Positions 42,001-51,613 of a stretch of 51,613 nt of DNA are shown here, one piece after another. Made by a program: the position numbers and the translations under genes. The notes below the pieces were generated by a model, which was given only the letters and a program-made list of their open reading frames with translations, searched no databases and had not been told where the DNA came from. This DNA is from Folioceros fuciformis (lineage: Eukaryota; Anthocerotophyta; Anthocerotopsida; Anthocerotales): assembly GCA_049999805.1 (NCBI GenBank), contig JBNGIO010005956.1, forward strand, positions 1 through 51,613, given 5' to 3'. Every line of letters starts with the position of its first letter. Position 1 is the first letter of the stretch.

Positions 42001-42721
42001 CCATGCCAGCAGGAACTATGCAATTAGATTCCCAAGACAAAGGAGTGGGACATGCCGTACCCCTCGCTGCAAGCAGGAGCTCGCAAGGGGTTGCCTCTTT
42101 CACAGTTGTGGGAGATGTTGCCCAAGAACCGGATGCCAGAGGCATGGCAAGCGGGGCTAACCGGGGTCCGGATGAGAAAGATATCCCACCATGGAACATC
42201 AATGTAACACGTCATCCACCATCTACAGCAGCTGCACTGTCCCGCCTGCGCCCGTCAACAGGTATGGCTGTATCTCTTGGGAGCCTTACGGATGTACAGC
42301 TCCTGCCCAGTCTGCATCCAAAATCTTTGGTGGTGGCTGATGCAGTGAACTCGGTGAGGAGAGGAGAAGCACGAGGGTCGTGTGCTGCGCAGCGCACGAC
42401 CAATTCTTCTTGCGGTGTTGAGTTGGAAGATGGGCTGGTGACGTGTCTCTTCGGTTGTGTACAATGAATGCGCTGTAGCGTTTTGCATATACTGCAGCGG
42501 TGAAGAGATCCTTCCTTCCTCAAGGGGATGGAGGTCGCGGTGAAGGAGCCTGTGCAAACTCAGCCGGCGGATTTCGTCAAGATGTCACTGTGGAGGTTAC
42601 AGCGTTTCTACTGTGCGGAGTGGAACTCGAACTTGTGCTACACCTGTGTGGTTACGTACGTGGTCCATGTGAAACTCGTTCGAGCTTCTTGAATAGAACG
42701 GCCGTGAGACATCGATGTTGA
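39051..42721 (+). CDS. SAP-domain nuclear protein, C3H62-like (unit III, intact copy)
   Basis: Exons: 39051-39136, 39252-39358, 39456-39596, 39724-39840, 39962-40105, 40190-40429, 40539-40656, 40732-40793, 40874-40925, 41017-41134, 41212-41310, then 41465 onward. All introns are GT-AG and 75-154 bases long. The first eleven exons sum to 428 codons without a stop. Domains: acidic Ser-rich start, SAP-1 (about residues 67-105, 'LKVFLRKENLPWTGNK'), a 45-Glu tract, SAP-2 (about 282-317, 'LKLYLRQHRMRMCGSK'), then 'GDVCKGDIVLFHQNVY', 'RTVAGIVTKEAYGADKQQHT', 'LLVKGRNLYKIHTLRQ' and 'EKHTRGAVARAERS'. That series is diagnostic of the plant protein called zinc finger CCCH domain-containing protein 62-like. 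I see no CCCH finger. In exon 12 the frame stops at 42160. A GT donor at 42262 and an open exon 42500-42721 point to a spliced 3' end in another frame, so the C-terminus is unresolved. Start chosen at the ATG whose exon splices in phase. Confidence 0.85.
40225..40359 (+). repeat. coding GAG/GAA microsatellite (45 Glu)
   Basis: 135 bases made only of GAG and GAA codons inside exon 6 of the unit III SAP gene. They encode 45 consecutive Glu followed by 'GQEMGDK'. The same place in unit II has seven Glu and in unit I five. Opposite-strand and shifted frames appear open here (poly-Leu, Arg/Gly-rich) only because of this repeat. Confidence 0.92.
41578..41700 (+). other. Lys/Thr/Pro-rich linker in exon 12
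   Basis: Repeats of the type 'aagacccacaagatcc' encode 'TKIPKPNKTHKIHTTHKAPN' and a following 'LKSPKTQKTPTAP'. Units I and II lack most of this segment. A second small repeat downstream, 'aagggcaggctgccccagca' (near 41838), matches the 'GRLPQQQ' words of the other units. Basic, disordered, likely nucleic-acid binding. Confidence 0.6.
42500..42721 (+). CDS. candidate last exon of the unit III SAP gene
   Basis: After an acceptor 'atactgcag' the frame 'AVKRSFLPQGDGGRGEGACA' is open to a TGA at 42719-42721. It joins in phase to the donor after 'RLRPSTG' (ending about 42261). Unit I has the same exon start ('AVKRFSSQEVEVGGRSEGGG', from about 21281) and unit II has 'AVKKFSSLRVGGRDEGADC'. The exon is thus conserved in all three units, which supports it being part of the transcribed gene. 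It uses the frame that is one base off the main exon 12 frame, so an extra small intron or an indel must lie upstream. Confidence 0.45.
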   Translation: MKRSFLPQGDGGRGEGACANSAGGFRQDVTVEVTAFLLCGVELELVLHLCGYVRGPCETRSSFLNRTAVRHRC

Positions 42722-43580
42722 GTGCTGAATGATCATGAGTGTTGAACGAGACAGATTTGCTCCGAGGATGAAAACAAAGTCCCATTCTTTGGTGTCTGCT
42801 TGTGGAGTGAGCAGGACGTAAAGTGGCTTAATCTCGTGATTGATGCATCCTGCTGATTGCTTGACAGTTGTTTGCCGTTTTGATCATCTCGGCACGGGGC
42901 TGTGAGGAATTCATATGCCGTATGCAAGCTTCTTCAAAGCTACAAAGTGGGCCAAGAAGGCACCTTGCGTTAGAACACTTCCAGGTCTAGTTTAACATTT
43001 TTGGCACGTGGGTCACATCTCTGAGCTCAAGTTTCCTAATGACATAGATTATCTGTTGCCGGAAGCCGAATCGTCTCTGACAACGTGTTTGCTTGTTCGA
43101 AGACAGTGCTGCGTATGTTCATCAAGGATGTACATACTTCCAAGGCCGTGGGGAAGTATGAAGCTTAAGGGGCGAGTCGCTTGATGCGCTGGGGGAGTCC
43201 CAGCACACAGTAATCCTCAGGTTGTCAAACAGATATTATTTTGTAGCCCAGCAGAACGTCGGGTTGCATTCTCCCACCTGTTCCAGACCTCGATCTTGTT
43301 GCAGGTCCATATTTTTATGCTAACGTGGAATCTGGAAACTCCTTCTGGTTCACTTTCCGACAAGGATAACTGCAAGTGGTCCTCTATCTGGCAGGATGCA
43401 CATGGCATCTTATCTGTACGCGTATCTCCTGAACAGCTATATCTACAGTAATATGACAGAAAAAAATCATTTTGAGCAACTGGACGTGCTAGCTGCATGG
43501 CGGCAAAATGAGAACTGTGATATTGAGGACCACCCAGTGATCTCGGGAGTGATTGTGATTGTGAATCGGGAGTGATTGTG
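42722..43580. other. intergenic DNA between the convergent unit III genes
   Basis: Both genes end toward this stretch. The words 'attgatgcatcctgctgattgc' (near 42838) recur at 25206-25226 and 26460-26480, so it is part of the duplicated unit. The long spacer seen in unit II (34600-36450) is missing, so unit III is shorter. No gene recognised. Confidence 0.5.
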
Positions 43581-44586
43581 TCACTCCCAATTCTCCTCGT
43601 CATCTGAATCGTCCGAAAACAGGAAAGGGAACGCACGTGGTGGCTCCGATTCCTCCTCTAAATCCCCTGTTCCCACAAACCGAATCACATGTGTAATGTG
43701 GGATCATGCCTGAAATCTGCAATGTGCTGACTAACTCTCGACATGCTTCAATTCTTTAAGTTGCAATCTACAATCAAAACTGAAATGTCATGCATGTGTC
43801 CCACCATCGGCATTGTCGTCTATTGCCGTAGGCCCACCGTTCTCTCTCTGGTGCAAGACACGATGAGAACAAGTTAGGTGAAAACTCAACTTAACAGGGA
43901 ACCTCAAACATCAGACAGCAGGAATATATGCACGCGTAGGCACATATCCGCCCACCTTGAACCTCTCGGCCCTCTTGAACAACTCCCTGAAAGCCCTGAC
44001 TTTGGATACATTGTAAAACCGACCTCTCGTCAGCTTCACCCAAATGTGCTTCCGCCAAGACTTCTGTGACCGTGGCACGATATCGGCATGTGTCTCGAAG
44101 GCGGTACCACTCAACGTGCGTCCAGCTTATCACAAACCCCTTCATTAACACTTCGGCCCAGCTTCAGCAGGATGCATGAGAGACCGACATCGACTCACAC
44201 ACTCTGACTGGATGTACATATATATGCTGCAAAATCGCAGCCTTACAGGACTGCGGGTATGCAACAAGCAACACGTATGGGTCCCGACGTCATACCGTCC
44301 GAGCACGTCCCAGGAGCACACGTGCATGCAAAGAGAAACTGGCCGGTCCTGTGGATTTCTGCTTTCCCAAAGGTTACTGTATTTCCGCTTCCTTTAGCGG
44401 CGCACACCACTTCCATCAAAACCTCATCGTCGTGCGCTTTTGACACCCACGGCGCGATGGGTGCCATACCTTTGCATCGTTTCTCCCATTCCCGGGTGAT
44501 CATCAGTCCCACAATGTTATCCCTCGGTTCCGCGTTGTCGACGTGGATTTCACCCGACAGCGCGGCAATTGTCAGCGTCTCCTTCG
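43581..44586 (-). CDS. unit III: SAND/ULTRAPETALA-like protein
   Basis: Minus-strand gene, exons about 44586-44296, 44125-43956, 43847-43805 and 43666-43581 (TGA). GT-AG introns and matching phases give one frame, and the last exon has the same length (86) as in unit II. The first visible exon reads 'NIVGLMITREWEKRCKG', 'DEVLMEVVCAAKGSG' and 'TGQFLFACTCAPGTCSDA' across the junction. The second has 'GRTLSGTAFETHADIVPRSQ', 'KSWRKHIWVKLTRG' and 'AFRELFKRAERFK'. The acidic tail is 'PFLFSDDSDDEENWE'. As in unit II the CxC and PGxC cysteines, the AFExH block and the W-x-IWV block are kept. The upstream exon border near 44586 and the initiating Met are uncertain (a Met lies at 44512). Likely nuclear, chromatin-linked role by analogy only. 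Confidence 0.68.
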
Positions 44587-44599
44587 AATCTTGTCTTTA

Positions 44600-46639
44600 C
44601 CACTCGGAAACTCTTTCATACGCTAAACCTATTGTGAGACTAGTTCTGCTTGTGCTAAGCCTGAACTACCCTTTGTGCTATACTATGATGTGGCTCTTCT
44701 TTCTCCTAAGCTCAGAACACTATGTGCTCCAATTAACATCCAGACAGCCAGACCGGGATGAAAAAAGAAAAAATCAAGAAATTTCATGTATTGTTAACAA
44801 AGGGTATAACCCCGATGAAACTAGTACAGGACAGGGAGAATTTCTAAACTCCTCACTATCACTAATCTTACTACTGGCCACATATAGCTCAATTTTGTTG
44901 CTCCACCTTTGGTAACTAATACAATTCCATTTAATAAACTGATATAAAACAACGTATGGTGACGAAAGGGGTTTGTCTCAAAAGCTCGTCTTGCACTTGG
45001 GTTATCACATATTTACAATGCATGTGTTAAAAGGCAATCAATTCAACTTGATTCATTAGGATTGTGAGTGTTGATGCATTGGAGTTTCTTGCCTTTTCTC
45101 TTTCTTGGAATTTTAGTATGTACTGTATTTGAGTGGAAGATGTACTACATGTGATGAATAGCATTGGAGTGTAAGTAGGAGAATTGGTTCGTCATCCAAG
45201 CTCTATGAATCTAACCTTTCCAACAAAGGGACAATGATGTTGTACCTAATGGGTTGTAGACAAGGTTATTGTTTGCAGCAATAGGATCAAAAGATACTTG
45301 CTGAGGTGAGGCCCTAGGGGCGTTCAAATATAAAGTGTCCAAATGTTCCTCATCCTAGGTGGGTCCTTTGCATTGAAAAAAGCACATTGCTTTCCACATC
45401 ATGAGTTGTTGGCATGGAGTGCTATGTTTGCAGCCCCTACTCAGCAAGAGCAAGGACAAGAGGCCTTGGGGAATTTATCAGCACACGCAAGGGGAAGGAG
45501 TGACAGCTAATGCTCGCACTTTTGTCAATGTTCCCCAAGTTGGTGGCAAGGCAAGGGCCGTACGGGAAGGCTATCGGGTTCATGCTCACGTTGAGAATAG
45601 CACATTTGGGGTCAATATGCGCAGCAGGGGGATATCGTTGTGACTATGCCCCAGCTCGACGAGGATTTGTTGGAGATGCTATTGATGATTTTGTAGGGGG
45701 TAACTAGTAATGAGTTTGATGATTTGTAGGGGATAACTAGCAATGAGTTTCAAAAGGCCGGTTGGCAAGCCCTCATAGATCAAAGTTAGGGTTAGGTTCT
45801 TGGCGGGAGTTAGGGTTAGGTTCTAGGCGAATGTGAGAAAGATTTTTGAGCGTGTGACTGATATCGGCCCTGGTAGGTTGTGATGGGGGGTTCTTGGCCA
45901 AGATAGTATAAGGGGCTAGTCCTGCCATTTAGGAGGGGGTAGTCCTTTGGTGTGATTCCCCTTTGCCCTGCGTGCATGCTGCTAGATTGGGATGCTGGTA
46001 TGGTGTGAGTGTGTTGTATGGGCTTGATCCCCTAGCCACTAAGAGGGGATCCATGGTCTGCTAAGATCTGTGTGGCCAGATCCGAGGCTGTGGGCCCTTC
46101 TTGCTTGTTGGTTGAGGTGCCTTGACGTCCTTGGGGGGGTTTCCAAGGTAAGGGTTGTTGGGCTGTGAGCCAAGGAGGCTATCTAGCCCAAGACCTCACG
46201 TCTCTACCTTAAGGCTACAGGTGGGAAAGCTGCTGTGTTGCAAATTCTAGGAGCTAGAGAGTTGTGTTGCGAATTTCAGGGTGCTGAAGTGAGGAGTTGA
46301 AGTTGAAGAGGTGGAATAGTGAGTCTAGGAGTACTTTTTCAACTGCTAAGGTAGCTTGTGCATGCATTAGGAATAAAGTTATGGGGTTAGACCTAACTGT
46401 TGTAGCTATTGTTAAGGCTGGGCAGGGGATGATAGGTAGGATAAGGTTAGCATGTTAGAATAGCTTAGGTTGACTGCCCTGGCACGATATCACTCCCTTG
46501 GGAACGAATCTTAGGACTGCAACGATAAGAGGGTTAATGTAGGCCTCTTGGTGATCCTTTGGCCAAGAGGGTCACTCCACATTTGTACTGCTCCATTTGC
46601 AAATCTAAGGGATAAGCGTGCTAGTAGGTGCAATGTTTA
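44600..46639. other. gene-free DNA, probable retroelement remnants
   Basis: No family recognised. Small direct repeats are visible at 45680-45850 ('gtaggggataactag(t/c)aatgagttt', 'gttagggttaggttcttggc'). Open stretches at 45401-45707 encode no known motif. GT-rich DNA follows to 46520. Confidence 0.4.
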
Positions 46640-48020
46640 CCAATCTCTAGTGTGGGCAAGCGGGTATGATACCCCTACCAAGCACCCGCTCACAGTAATG
46701 TATTATGGCGACATCAATTCCATGGTCGTTGTAGGCATCCTCGGAATCGCTCCCCTCCAAGCCTGGTTAGCTACGTCTACGGTAATCATTCCCCTATGAC
46801 AATCAACACTCCCAATCACGTACCTACCAATTCTACAACATGTCCAAATAGTGGGAGGGCACCATTCCCTCATTTAGAAGGACCCCATTAGTCCCCCTAT
46901 CGATTTCTACCTCCTTACACTCAATACCCTTCCCTCACAAGGCTCCCTACGACACCTTCCTCAACCTAGCAATCTAGCTACTCGTTTCCCTACATTCAAC
47001 ACTCCCAACCAGACACCACAAAAACCCTTGCAATTGGCAACAAAAAGAGCACTCGCATCTCCACCTTCCGCTAGGATGTCAACGTAGACTTACAAAAGTT
47101 GGTTCACTACTTGTCACAAAACAACTTACAATCCAAAAAAATGATCCCCGCTCAAGTTCTTCGTTCTACTTACATCAGATTGCAAACGACTTCCTACCTA
47201 CTACTAGCCGCCGCCAGCTTTAACTACGCATGCCTACCAAGAGGCTAAGACCTACCAATAATTGCTAGGACAGTGCGTGCCACTGAAGATTGGGACTGTC
47301 GGCGTTGCCATAGAAGATTCTTAGACCCCCTCTCCAAAAAGGAGTGGCTAGGAATGCTCCTGAAGGGAGGGAGAGTCAACAGGCTAAGCTATTGGGTCCC
47401 CCTCCATTATTGGGATTCGTCTTCTCTTGGATCCGCAAGCTTCCACCATACCTTTCTCTATGTGGATCTCTTGGAACATCCCTTCACCGCCACCTACAGG
47501 TTCAATAGGGAAGGGATCCACTTGTTCTTCAACTTGAGGCTCCTTCCCTACGTAGAGTGAGAATGTCCCCTTCGTAGGTATGTTCATTGTTACTCCCCTC
47601 GTACGTAGGTTCCCTACTTGTCGTAGATAAGCTCCCTACCATTTCCATTGCGTAGGTAGGCTCCCTACCACTTGCTTTTTGTAGGTGGGGTGTCTACCCA
47701 TATAAGTACCTTCCTGCCTATAAGTAGACATCCTACATACCTTTAGAAGACAATACCCTGCCTACGTATGCAGGTCAACATTCTACTAGGTAGGTGTCTT
47801 CTTGTTTCGATGTAATACTACCTCGTCCTATTGCCACACACCTAACCTACTGAAACAAAACTTAACAAATCTAATAAAACCTTCACTTGCTGCTCACTAC
47901 CTACCGTGGGCGCTTGCCCAAAAACCTGCCTTCCACATGCCTCCCTTCGAACTGTCCTAAGCAAAAAGAAACCAAGCCAGACTTTCCTAGACTGATAACC
48001 AAACTTTTTCGTTCCACAAC
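46640..48020 (-). mobile_element. family T copy T6 (internal deletion)
   Basis: Same ends and order as T2 and T4: 'gcgggtatgatacccctacc' at the left, then the block with 'ctaccaagaggctaagacc', the C-terminal family frame on the minus strand (47587-47384, 'YVGKEPQVEEQVDPFPIEPV'), the TAGGTAGG-rich leader, and 'aaactttttcgttccaca' at the right. The coiled-coil region is absent. About 1.4 kb long. Confidence 0.65.
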
Positions 48021-48074
48021 TGATCACGGGAGATATATGTTAACAGGGGTAGGAAATGAGGTTAAGCACGTGGT

Positions 48075-48500
48075 TGCTTAGAGCATAGCAGCAACCAAAA
48101 AAATACCACTACATGGCACTCACATGTCTAGCAAGAAGCACACCACCAGTGAAAACACCCCAAGAAAAACTACTGGCAAGAAAGCACCTGCTTTAGGGAT
48201 CAACGATTGCAATGAGCAACAACAACAGCGACACACAAGTTGCTTACAGTAAGGTAGCAATCCAAAAAATATATAGAACTAAATACATAGCTCGAAGAAA
48301 ACAAACGTGATAAAATCCAAAACATGCAAACGAACATACACTAGTAGGAAACATTAGATAAGTTGTTTACAACATAGTAGCAACTCAAAAAAGAAACCAT
48401 TGCACAACATCAACACCAGTCAAAGGTACACCACAGCACGTGCATTAGGGATCAATAGTCACGATCAACTAACAGTAGCAGAAGCGACAAATGAATGTCA
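48075..48500. repeat. imperfect tandem repeat
   Basis: The phrase 'cat/aag (g)tagcaac(t/c)caaaaaa' occurs at about 48084, 48247 and 48372, with shared following words ('gcattagggatcaa' / 'gctttagggatcaa'). Rich in A and CA. No gene. Confidence 0.55.
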
Positions 48501-48559
48501 CAACCTTTTTTGTGCTGCTACCCTATTGTAAGCAGCTTGCCACTTGAATGTCAATATTC

Positions 48560-49305
48560 TAAAGACCGCCTTGACCAACCCTTCGCAAAATGATGGATAC
48601 GCATTGTCGAAAGAAGACAACCACAAAGTAAAGGGAAAGAACCTCATTCCTATGACCATAAGTTAAATACACCTTTGCACACTCCTTAATAAGCCTTGAA
48701 AGTCCTTACTCATGGCCCCATTGGTCTTGAGACCAAGGAGGATGAAAACATGCCCATTATACATGTGAGAATACCTTTGGACTTTATATAGCAATCGCCC
48801 AACCCTCTACCACTCATCCAGGTCTCATCTCATGTTGCATCATGAGTGGCAATGCATTGCCCCTTAAAGGGAAAACATGCCAATTGTACATGAGACCCTA
48901 AGTCGACAATGGTGGCCGCACAATTGCATGTAAAGAGAAAATGGACCAAACCTATGTGGAATCTCATTGTGATCGCAAAAGTTGTTCGTGCCATTAAAAA
49001 CATCTCAATGCAAGGTTGAGCCACAAGTCACGAGCCCACTCCTTTACATAAAAAGGAGCAGATACAATCCCTAAGAAGGCTGGAGGATGGGTGTCTAAGA
49101 GAAGGGCATTTAGCGCTTGTGCATATTTCTTTTCTAGGAGGGAGGCCCTCAACCCTTTCCTACAAAAGGAGGTGAGAGAAGGTACAACCTCTTGAGCCTC
49201 CAAAGGTAAAGAGTCTTTTATTTGCTTATGAGACATTTGTAAAGCACAAATCCCCTTCTCGACACACAAGATGAAATCCTCTAAAAGAGGAGAATCGCAA
49301 GGCAA
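48560..49305 (-). pseudogene. repeat-borne unknown protein, copy 2
   Basis: Minus-strand relative of 28600-29300. The part 49305-48994 is open and reads 'MSHKQIKDSLPLEAQEVVPS', 'RKGLRASLLEKKYAQALNAL' and 'FYVKEWARDLWLNLALRCF'. Further downstream it breaks up. Dispersed copies with decay suggest a transposable element gene. No family recognised. Confidence 0.5.
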
Positions 49306-51613
49306 AAAAATAAAAAGTACAAATGGCTATAGTGTTAGCAAGTGAGAATTGTGAGTTTGTGCTGTTCCAATAAATATATGTAATAAATAAATATTTATTA
49401 TTCTTAAGTTTTCTTTTAGGTTATTTTTAACTATTTATTATTATTTCTTTATTTTTTGCTCTATACTAATCTTAGTAAATCATAATTACTATCTTTAATG
49501 GATTGAGCTCTAATGTGAAATGGGAGTTGGTGTGCATGCTAGCATTGCCTCCTACTACTACTTCACCGCCCCACTTCATTGCTAGTGTTCTAGGTTGTAT
49601 TAATGGGTCACAACATGTTGTAATTCCACACTCTCTTCATGTTGCATTGCTACATACTATAATTTCATGTTACCCTAGTACTGCATTGCTATTGGCTAGT
49701 AGACATTACCATGTGCTCTCGGCGACTTTAATATGGTTTGTGCAAAATGGGTAGATTCTTAAAATCTTGTTGGGTGCTTTTGTGGGGTTAAAATATGGTA
49801 CCTGGGGGTACCGCGAGGTCCACACAAGCCCTCTATGTCGTTGTAGCTCTGGGATTCGATCCCAAGGGAATCATTCGTGTTAAACTACACAGGTTAGCTT
49901 CTAAAGTCAATCAGCACCTAAACTCGACTGACCCACGCACACACGTCCAGTGCTCGGTCCTTACCCACCCCCCTTACTTCTCCCACTACACGACTCTCCT
50001 ACCACCCAGTCGCACCAGGGACTACCTCCCCCTGGACTACTCTTGGTGGGCCACCGGACTACCCTCTGTTCCCTAATGGACTACTACCGTCGTCTTTCGG
50101 GCTACCACTCGTGGGCCCCACTCTCTCTCTCTTTCTCTCTCTAGGATTTTCTCTCTCTCCGAGTCGTCCCTACACGACTGTTTTCTCGCGCTTTCCCTTT
50201 TGCGCTTTCCTTCCTTGGTTCTCCACAAAATCGCCTCTCACCCTCAGGATCAAACGCACACACATATGAATAGCAACAATCTGCCGGTCGCCTTCCACCC
50301 ATGTGATTTCACACTCTAGGTACACCCTCTACAGTCTCAAATCAACTTCCTCACAGTCTCTCCAGTCTCATCGCGGCTAGTCACTCATACACACCACGTC
50401 TCGTTACACATTACTCACCTCGCTTCCAGGGTTTCTCTGGCTTCGTTCTCCACTCATTAGTTTTCGATATACGTTCTCCTCGTCTCTGGTTACTCGCTTC
50501 TCCTCTTTCTCACACACGCGCACCCTCGCGCTTCTTTTTTATCCAATCCTCCGTCTTCTTTCTCAGCAATGCCCCTCCTGGGCTTCCATGAACATTGAGG
50601 AATGGTGAGGTACCGGAGCTAAGGGCAGAGGGACCTCTTCCACTCCGAACTCGCGGATTCGGCTCCGACACCCACACCACCCACGTGACCACTCCGAGGA
50701 TAGCTGGGGAGCTTCTCTCCCACTCGGCGAGGCTCCTCCTCCCGATTCGTCCCCGGACCTAATCACGGAGCGCCCACCACCTACACCCGCACCCCAGGTT
50801 GCTACATGCGCTCGCTTGCCTGGACCTCCTGTCCAGCAACGGCCATCGCTAGGTTCCTGCAAGGTCGACTGCTCGGCTGGTGTTTTGCTACTTCCTTAGG
50901 CCTTCAAACCGGCCTCTTGTACACGGTGATGGCAGTTTTTCCGCCATAAAGTCTGTCAGGCAAGGGGGCTGCGCTCTTAAATTTTGAGCGACTTGGGTCC
51001 AAATAAAGCACGCTAAAAAAAACTATTCTAGCCTGCATTTACTATCGCCCTGTCTTGCGCCGCTGGCGGCTTCCTCCTGGCCTTCGCACGTCACCCCTCG
51101 CTGCTCCTCATCTCGCTCTTATGCCCCTCCGTTGATCCGGCAGGTCCTCCCAGAGGATCTCCACATCAATGCTGCTGCTGCTGGGCCTGGCTGGCGGTGC
51201 AGGTGGGTCCCACCACTGTGGTCCACCACCCCTCCTCCTTCTCTGGTTGCTGAGGACAGCCACAGGCCCCCGTTCTTCCGAGCGCTGGGCCTCCTCTTCC
51301 GTTCGTTCCTCCAAAACTGCCTCCGCATAACAGTGGGGCAGTCCTTGTTAAGCATAATTAATGTTGAGATTAATTAGTGCTAATCCAGCTTATTGAGTTT
51401 GTACTAATTAGTGGTAAGAGTGATTAAGGTTATGATTAATATATAAATATAGCTTATTAGACTTTGCTATGTTAGGCAAAAAAGTATTGTAGGGTTTGGG
51501 GTCATTTATCCCATATTGGGCACGAAATGAGAGTGCCACCCATAGGTCCATAAAAGAAGGGATGAACCCACTTAGTATTAGAAGTCTAACTCCCTCTTCA
51601 CTTGTATTGTGTT
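49306..51613. other. gene-free DNA, low complexity
   Basis: AT-rich at 49350-49500, C/T-rich at 49920-50560 (including a (CT)n run near 50122) and GC-rich at 50560-51300, then AT-rich to the end. Open frames here follow the composition and have no motifs. Nothing I can name. Confidence 0.45.

Noticed and set aside
42000-42160. CCCH zinc finger at the end of the SAP gene
   Set aside because: The Cys-rich stretch does not follow the C-x7/8-C-x5-C-x3-H spacing. The family name comes from relatives, not from a finger seen here.
41457-42467. 336-codon frame overlapping exon 12 as an independent gene
   Set aside because: Its first half is a shadow of the exon 12 frame (which encodes the conserved 'EKHTRG' block). 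Only its last part shows conservation and is treated as a frame question of the SAP gene.
49797-49870. tRNA-like T-arm ('gggattcgatccc')
   Set aside because: No acceptor stem, D-arm or anticodon arm could be built around it on either strand.
50560-51377. GC-rich frames near the right end as genes
   Set aside because: Several overlapping frames on both strands, no motif, no splice-consistent neighbours.

Overview
The window is nuclear DNA of a streptophyte plant, most likely an embryophyte; the lineage cannot be fixed from sequence alone. Evidence: short GT-AG introns, Ty1/copia and other retroelement remnants, and two plant-type gene families. One family is a SAP-domain protein of the 'zinc finger CCCH domain-containing protein 62-like' type. 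The other has a SAND-like domain resembling ULTRAPETALA. There is no operon structure, rRNA, tRNA or CRISPR array that I can see. Three N gaps are present (724-823, 13455-13464, 16695-16704), each flanked by a perfect direct repeat.

Layout. 1-10 kb: repeats only. These are an LTR end with a primer-binding-site-like motif near 1147, two inverted copies of another LTR-like repeat, and a mobile family (here 'family T', rich in CTACGTAG and TAGGTAGG motifs) whose longest copy (about 3.8-8.1 kb) carries a 537-residue coiled-coil reading frame. 10-13.3 kb: remnants of gene unit 0. 13.4-18.9 kb: transposon island, with a copia pol fossil split by a 5'-truncated LINE that has a clear target-site duplication. 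18.9-26.5 kb: gene unit I, decayed. 26.5-29.9 kb: AT-rich DNA and repeats. 29.9-37.7 kb: gene unit II, with a decayed SAP gene and a largely intact SAND-like gene. 37.9-39 kb: tandem repeats and AT-rich DNA. 39.05-44.6 kb: gene unit III, with an essentially intact SAP gene and an intact-looking SAND-like gene. 44.6-51.6 kb: repeats and low-complexity DNA.

The main result is an array of repeated gene pairs. Each unit holds a SAP-family gene on + followed by a SAND-like gene on -, tail to tail. I could build the SAP gene of unit III exon by exon. Eleven exons (39051-41310) join by GT-AG introns in a single open frame of 428 codons and run into a twelfth exon. The matching exons of units I and II carry shared and private frameshifts and stops. 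Both families are expected to act in the nucleus (SAP: DNA/chromatin or RNA binding; ULTRAPETALA-like: chromatin regulation), so the pair may be functionally related, but that is inference.
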